Shown here: positions 6,065 to 9,405 of the stretch, piece by piece | Position numbering within the stretch: position 1 is the first letter of the stretch | How the letters are laid out: every line of letters begins with the position of its first letter | DNA from: an uncultured Alistipes sp. | GTDB taxonomy: Bacteria > Bacteroidota > Bacteroidia > Bacteroidales > Rikenellaceae | Length of the DNA stretch: 9,405 bases | NCBI GenBank assembly: GCA_947173915.1 | Contig: CAMWGZ010000040.1 | Location: 1-9,405, forward strand | Direction: 5' to 3' | Made by a program: the position numbers and the translations under genes | Notes under the pieces: model-generated | What the model was told of the DNA's origin: nothing | What the model saw: the letters and a program-made list of their open reading frames with translations, nothing else | Databases searched by the model: none

Positions 6065-6628
6065 TCAGACCAGATCCTTCTTCTGGAGCAGGATCGAGTC
6101 GATCTGCAGGAACATACGGCCCTCGCGGCTCACGATCCGGGCGGACTGTTCGAACTCGAACTCCCCGCCACTTCCCTCCGAAGTGCCGCGCAGCAGCACC
6201 TCGTCGGTGCCCGTTACCTCCCACGAGCGGTAGCGGAGCGTCTGCATGTTGATCGAGCGGGCCTCGCCGCCCAGGCGCAGTTCGATGCCCTGCTCCTCCT
6301 CGGGGGCGATGGGGTTGGGTTCGACCCAGCGGCCCAGAGCCGTGACGTAGGTCCGGTCGCTCGCGATGCGCAGCGCCGGAGTCCCCTCTGCCCGGAGCTT
6401 CCCCCGGTAGGCGACGGTGGCGCTGTTGCCCGCGAGCAGCCCGAAGGCCTCCTCCATGTCGGCCCCCTCGGTCGTGAACAGGATCTGCCCGCCTTCCTGC
6501 GGTGCGATCGTGACGGTGGTCGCCGTCGCCTCGACGATCGTGCCGGAGAGCTCTTTCGGACTCTCGGGTGCGCAGGCCGCCGCTCCGATGAGGGCGGCGG
6601 CCAAAACGATCCGATCTGTTTTTCGCAT
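6065..6628 (-). CDS. Lipocalin-like (Lipocalin_3 type) small lipoprotein
   Basis: Predicted envelope lipoprotein of 187 residues. MRKTDRIVLAAALIGAAAC is a short basic-hydrophobic leader ending at Cys19. The lipobox is imperfect (AAAC in place of LxxC), so lipidation is likely but not certain. The mature part starts with a small beta-rich region (LSGTIVEATATTVTIAP). A section typical of Bacteroidetes lipocalin-like proteins follows: GRWVEPNPIAPEEEQGIELRLGGEARSINMQTLRYRSWEVTGTDEVLLRGTSEG, which I match from memory to PF12702. The ligand is unknown. The ATG at 6628 lies 7 nt after the nfnB stop, with an A-rich leader, so the gene is probably co-transcribed with nfnAB. The open frame extends upstream to 6715 inside nfnB, but that part is not protein-like and would remove the signal peptide. 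Confidence 0.82.
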   Translation of the reverse strand: MRKTDRIVLAAALIGAAACAPESPKELSGTIVEATATTVTIAPQEGGQILFTTEGADMEEAFGLLAGNSATVAYRGKLRAEGTPALRIASDRTYVTALGRWVEPNPIAPEEEQGIELRLGGEARSINMQTLRYRSWEVTGTDEVLLRGTSEGSGGEFEFEQSARIVSREGRMFLQIDSILLQKKDLV

Positions 6629-6635
6629 GACGGAT

Positions 6636-8024
6636 TTATTTGTTCTTGAGGTACTCGTCGATGGCGCGGGCCGCCTTGCGGCCGGCACCCATTGCCAGGA
6701 TGACCGTCGCGGCACCCGTCACGGCATCGCCGCCGGCGAAGATTCCTTCGCGCGTGGTGGCTCCGTGCTCGTCGGCGACCAGACACCCCTTGCGGTTGGT
6801 CTCCAGACCCGAGGTGGTCATCTTGAGCAGCGGGTTGGGCGAGGTGCCGAGCGCCATGATGACCACGTCGCACGGGATCTCGAACTCCGAACCGGCCTTC
6901 TCGACCGGCGAGCGGCGGCCGCTCGCGTCGGGTTCGCCCAGCTCCATCTCGATGCAGCGGATGCCCGTGACCCAGCCCCGCTCGTCGCCGATGATCGAGA
7001 TCGGGTTGGTCAGCATGCGGAACTCGATGCCCTCCTCCTTGGCGTGGTGCACCTCCTCGGCGCGCGCCGGAAGCTCCTTCTCGCTGCGGCGATAGACGAT
7101 CGTCGCCTCGGCACCCAGACGCTTGGCCGTGCGCACGGCATCCATCGCCACGTTGCCGCCGCCGACCACCACCACGCGCTTGCCGACGTAGATCGGGGTG
7201 TCGTACTCCTCGTCGTAGGCCTTCATCAGGTTGGTGCGGGTCAGGAATTCGTTGGCCGAGAGCACGCCGTTGAGGTTCTCGCCCGGGATGCCCATGAAGC
7301 GGGGCAGGCCGGCACCCGAACCGATGAAGATGGCCTCGTAGCCCTCTTCGTTCATCAGCTCGTCGATGGTGATGGTGCGGCCGACGATCACGTCGGTCTC
7401 GATCTCGACACCCAGCCGCTTGACGGCCTCCACCTCGCGGGCCACGATCTTGTCCTTGGGCAGACGGAACTCGGGAATGCCGTACACCAGCACGCCGCCC
7501 ACCTTGTGCAGCGCCTCGAAGATCTTCACTTCGTAACCCATGCGGGCCAGGTCGCTCGCGCAGGCCAGGCCCGAGGGGCCGCTGCCGATGACGGCCACCT
7601 TGCGGCCGTTGCGCTCGATGCGGGGTGCGGGCATGCGGTCGGCGTTCTCGATCTTCCAGTCGCCGACGAAGCGTTCGAGCTTGCCGATGGCCACCGGCTC
7701 GCCCTTTACGCCCAGCACGCAGGAGCCTTCGCACTGGCTCTCCTGCGGGCAGACGCGGCCGCAGACGCTCGGCAGCGAGCTGTCCTGCGAGATGACGGCG
7801 GCAGCCTCGGCGAAGTTGCCCTCGAGTACCTGATGGATGAAGTCCGGAATGCGGATGTTCACGGGGCAGGCCGCCACGCAGCGCGGATTCTTGCAGTTCA
7901 GACAGCGCGAGGCTTCGAGCAGCGCCTCCTCTTCGTTGTAGCCGTAGCACACCTCCTCGAAGTTGGCGGCCCGGACTTTGGGTTCTTGTTCGCGCACGGG
8001 TACGCGCGGAATCTTATTTGCCAT
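6636..8024 (-). CDS. nfnB: NfnB: NADPH-binding large subunit of electron-bifurcating ferredoxin:NADP+ oxidoreductase (GltA/GltD-like)
   Basis: Flavoprotein of 462 residues that with NfnA couples NADPH oxidation to reduction of NAD+ and ferredoxin, or the reverse. Databases often name such proteins NADPH-dependent glutamate synthase (gltA). An N-terminal iron-sulfur domain has two cysteine sets: Cys41, 44, 49, 53 (CLNCKNPRCVAACP) and Cys88, 92, 98, 102, which fit two [4Fe-4S] sites. The FAD-binding GSGPSG lies at 147-152 and an NADP-binding VVVVGGGNVAMDA around 284-296. The C-terminal GGDAVTGAATVILAMGAGRKAA closes the FAD fold. No glutamate synthase large subunit is present, and nfnA lies 51 nt upstream, so Nfn is preferred over glutamate synthase. 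The length fits the family. Confidence 0.93.
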   Translation of the reverse strand: MANKIPRVPVREQEPKVRAANFEEVCYGYNEEEALLEASRCLNCKNPRCVAACPVNIRIPDFIHQVLEGNFAEAAAVISQDSSLPSVCGRVCPQESQCEGSCVLGVKGEPVAIGKLERFVGDWKIENADRMPAPRIERNGRKVAVIGSGPSGLACASDLARMGYEVKIFEALHKVGGVLVYGIPEFRLPKDKIVAREVEAVKRLGVEIETDVIVGRTITIDELMNEEGYEAIFIGSGAGLPRFMGIPGENLNGVLSANEFLTRTNLMKAYDEEYDTPIYVGKRVVVVGGGNVAMDAVRTAKRLGAEATIVYRRSEKELPARAEEVHHAKEEGIEFRMLTNPISIIGDERGWVTGIRCIEMELGEPDASGRRSPVEKAGSEFEIPCDVVIMALGTSPNPLLKMTTSGLETNRKGCLVADEHGATTREGIFAGGDAVTGAATVILAMGAGRKAARAIDEYLKNK

Positions 8025-8050
8025 GATGTTTGCTTTCGTTTTGTGTGTTG

Positions 8051-8068
8051 CGCCGGCACCGGCCGGCG
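8051..8068. repeat. Short GC-rich hairpin between nfnA and nfnB
   Basis: CGCCGGC (8051-8057) and GCCGGCG (8062-8068) form a 7-bp stem with a 4-nt loop in the 51-nt gap between the nfnA stop and the nfnB start. No U-run follows on the transcribed strand, so it is not a usual terminator. It could tune mRNA processing or the ratio of the two subunits, or be chance in GC-rich DNA. Confidence 0.35.
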
Positions 8069-8075
8069 ATCGGGT

Positions 8076-8960
8076 TTATTTGTCGAGTCCCACGCGGCAC
8101 TTGTGTCCGTTGCGACGCTCTTCGGCGATGGCGCGGGCGCGCTCCTCCTGCGTGCGGTACATGCCCTGGCGGCGCATCGCCTCGTCGAAATCGACCTCGA
8201 AGCCGTCGAACTCGGGACCATCGACGCAGGTAAAGACCGTCTTGCCGCCCACCGTGACGCGGCAGGCGCCGCACATGCCGGTGCCATCGACCATCAGCGT
8301 GTTGAGCGACACGATCGTCGGCAGGGAGTACTCGCGCGTGGTCAGCGTGACGAACTTCATCATGATCATCGGGCCGATGGCCACGCACACGTCGTACTGC
8401 TTGCCCCGGTTGTCGATCAACTCCTTGATCAGCGCCGTGACCATGCCCTTGAAGCCCTCGCTGCCGTCGTCGGTGGCGATGTAGAGGTTTTCGGCCACGC
8501 GGCTCATCTCCTCGGTGTAGATGAGCATCGACTTGGTCTTGGCACCGATGATCACGTCGGCCTTCACGCCGTGCTCCTTGAGCCACTTGACCTGCGGATA
8601 GACCGGAGCCGTGCCCACGCCGCCGGCGACGAAGAGGAACCGTTTCGAGCGCAGTGCCTCGAGATCCTCCCCGACGAACTCGGAGGGGTGGCCCAGCGGA
8701 CCCGCGAAGTCGGCCAGCGACTCGCCCTGCTCCATCGCGCAGAGTTTGCGCGTCGAGGCACCGATCGCCTGCGTGACGATCGTGACGGAGCCTTCGGCTG
8801 CGTCGTAGTCCGAGATGGTCAGCGGGATCCGTTCGCCCACTTCGTCGATGCGGACGATGACGAACTGACCCGGTTTGGCCGCCCGCGCTACGCGGGGGGC
8901 ATGAACGCGCATCAGATAGATGTTCTCTGCGAGCGTTCTCTTTTCAAGAATCGTGTACAT
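8076..8960 (-). CDS. nfnA: NfnA: NAD(H)-binding small subunit of electron-bifurcating ferredoxin:NADP+ oxidoreductase (PyrK-like)
   Basis: FAD/NAD-binding subunit of 294 residues, in the family annotated as sulfide/dihydroorotate dehydrogenase-like FAD/NAD-binding protein. It should exchange electrons with NAD(H) and pass them through a [2Fe-2S] centre to NfnB. RIPLTIS (44-50) is the FAD-binding motif of the ferredoxin reductase fold. VAGGVGTAPVYPQ (111-123) is the pyridine-nucleotide segment. DGTGMCGACRV...FTC gives Cys230, Cys233 and Cys245, only three cysteines. The family is reported to use an Asp as the fourth cluster ligand, and Asp225 is a candidate. The following EFDGFEVDFDEAMRRQGMYRTQEE tail is typical of NfnA. 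The gene lies 18 nt after the DUF1573-like gene and 51 nt before nfnB. Dihydroorotate dehydrogenase PyrK is less likely, because no pyrD is adjacent and NfnB is. Confidence 0.93.
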   Translation of the reverse strand: MYTILEKRTLAENIYLMRVHAPRVARAAKPGQFVIVRIDEVGERIPLTISDYDAAEGSVTIVTQAIGASTRKLCAMEQGESLADFAGPLGHPSEFVGEDLEALRSKRFLFVAGGVGTAPVYPQVKWLKEHGVKADVIIGAKTKSMLIYTEEMSRVAENLYIATDDGSEGFKGMVTALIKELIDNRGKQYDVCVAIGPMIMMKFVTLTTREYSLPTIVSLNTLMVDGTGMCGACRVTVGGKTVFTCVDGPEFDGFEVDFDEAMRRQGMYRTQEERARAIAEERRNGHKCRVGLDK

Positions 8961-8978
8961 TTACTTATGTTGTAAAAA

Positions 8979-9405
8979 TCAATCTTCACTCTTTGTCGCC
9001 GTGAGCCGCAGGCTCATGACCGGCCGCAGCGGGTCATTGGCGATCAGGATCAGCCGGCCGCCTCCGGGCATCCCGCCCTCCTTCCGTTCGAGCCGCACCA
9101 CCGCTTCGCGCTGCCTGCCCGGAGCGATCCTGTCGCCCGGCCGCAGCGAGCACGCCACACCCTCGGGCGATTCGACGGCGCGGATTACCAGCGGCGCATC
9201 TCCCCGGTTGGCGACGATCAGCCGTTGTTCGATCGGATGGTTTAACGACCCAAAATTAATAATATTTTTATTCAATTCCCAACGGGCGCTCTTTTCTTCG
9301 GCGGCAGGGGGCGCATCGACAGCGAATCCGTGGAGAAAGATTTCGACCGGAGTCGGCCGGCCGTCGATGACGACGGCGAGCAGTTCGCGCAGCGTGCCGT
9401 AGCAG
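8979..9405 (-). CDS. DUF1573-like protein, C-terminal part (N-terminus beyond right edge)
   Basis: The frame is open from the right edge to a TGA at 8979, giving about 142 visible residues. GTLRELLAVVIDGRPTPVEIFLHGFAVD looks like the end of one Ig-like beta domain. NFGSLNHPIEQRLIVANRGDAPLVI ... APGRQREAVVRLE ... LILIANDPLRPVMSLRLTA looks like a second. This repeat pattern (strand, NTGD-APLVI-like turn, NDP near the end) is that of Bacteroidetes DUF1573 proteins, which are usually exported; the signal region would be off the window. The Cys-Gly-Cys motif often seen in such domains is absent here, so the assignment is moderate. A TTG at 9275 could be called as a start for a 98-residue protein, but coding sequence clearly continues upstream. 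It probably begins or belongs to the unit that contains nfnAB. Confidence 0.72.
   Translation of the reverse strand, partial: CYGTLRELLAVVIDGRPTPVEIFLHGFAVDAPPAAEEKSARWELNKNIINFGSLNHPIEQRLIVANRGDAPLVIRAVESPEGVACSLRPGDRIAPGRQREAVVRLERKEGGMPGGGRLILIANDPLRPVMSLRLTATKSED

Noticed and set aside
6636..8960. Glutamate synthase (GOGAT) operon
   Set aside because: The NfnB-like protein resembles the small subunit, but no large amidotransferase/FMN subunit is present and the partner gene is a PyrK-like NfnA, so the bifurcating Nfn complex fits better.
6417..8975. Plus-strand open frame of 852 codons
   Set aside because: It is antisense to nfnB and nfnA and rich in His, Asp, Ala and Val with no recognisable domain. 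Lack of stops is a GC-bias effect. The minus-strand proteins carry all the conserved cysteines and nucleotide-binding motifs.
8979..9275. A complete 98-residue gene starting at TTG 9275
   Set aside because: The same frame stays open to the window edge and encodes matching domain sequence upstream, so this is the tail of a longer protein.

Overview
The window reads as a chromosomal segment of a GC-rich member of the Bacteroidales. Alistipes or a close relative (Rikenellaceae) is my best guess. The reasons are promoter matches of the Bacteroidetes type (TAnnTTTG at -7), A-rich leaders in place of strong Shine-Dalgarno sites, and the families present: dipeptidyl peptidase IV, an exported glucosaminidase with LysM repeats, a Lipocalin_3-type lipoprotein and DUF1573. 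The genus is an inference from gene content and composition, not a database match.

Layout. Positions 1-3559 hold a minus-strand unit read right to left: glucosaminidase/LysM exoprotein (3559-2573), a conserved protein of unknown function (2548-1862), then a dipeptidyl peptidase IV-like S9 peptidase (1849 to beyond the left edge). The gaps are only 24 and 12 nt. Positions 3537-3614 hold two promoter-like elements that face each other. One drives this unit leftward. The other drives rightward a three-gene glycosyltransferase unit (3662-4375, 4375-5166, 5178-5974) that ends in a strong, probably bidirectional hairpin at 5992-6032. Positions 6065-9405 hold a second minus-strand unit read right to left: the end of a DUF1573-like protein, nfnA, nfnB (electron-bifurcating NADH-dependent ferredoxin:NADP+ oxidoreductase) and a small lipocalin-like lipoprotein, with gaps of 18, 51 and 7 nt.

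The main discovery is in the glycosyltransferase unit. Each of its three genes contains a run of exactly nine C residues (4146-4154, 4472-4480, 5341-5349), and no other homopolymer this long was seen in the window. In genes 1 and 2 the C9 run keeps the frame open, and a gain or loss of one C leads to a stop. In gene 3 the C9 run puts the gene out of frame: the first part ends at 5402, and the rest of a well-conserved GT2 protein continues in the -1 frame. One extra C would restore a 265-residue enzyme. This is what a set of phase-variable contingency genes looks like, with slipped-strand mispairing switching each glycosyltransferase independently so that a surface glycan (LPS/LOS, capsule or glycoprotein glycan) could take up to eight forms. 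Known phase variation in Bacteroidales is mostly by DNA inversion, so a homopolymer-based glycan switch would be unusual. The sequence alone cannot exclude an assembly error in gene 3 or a -1 slippage at the C run.
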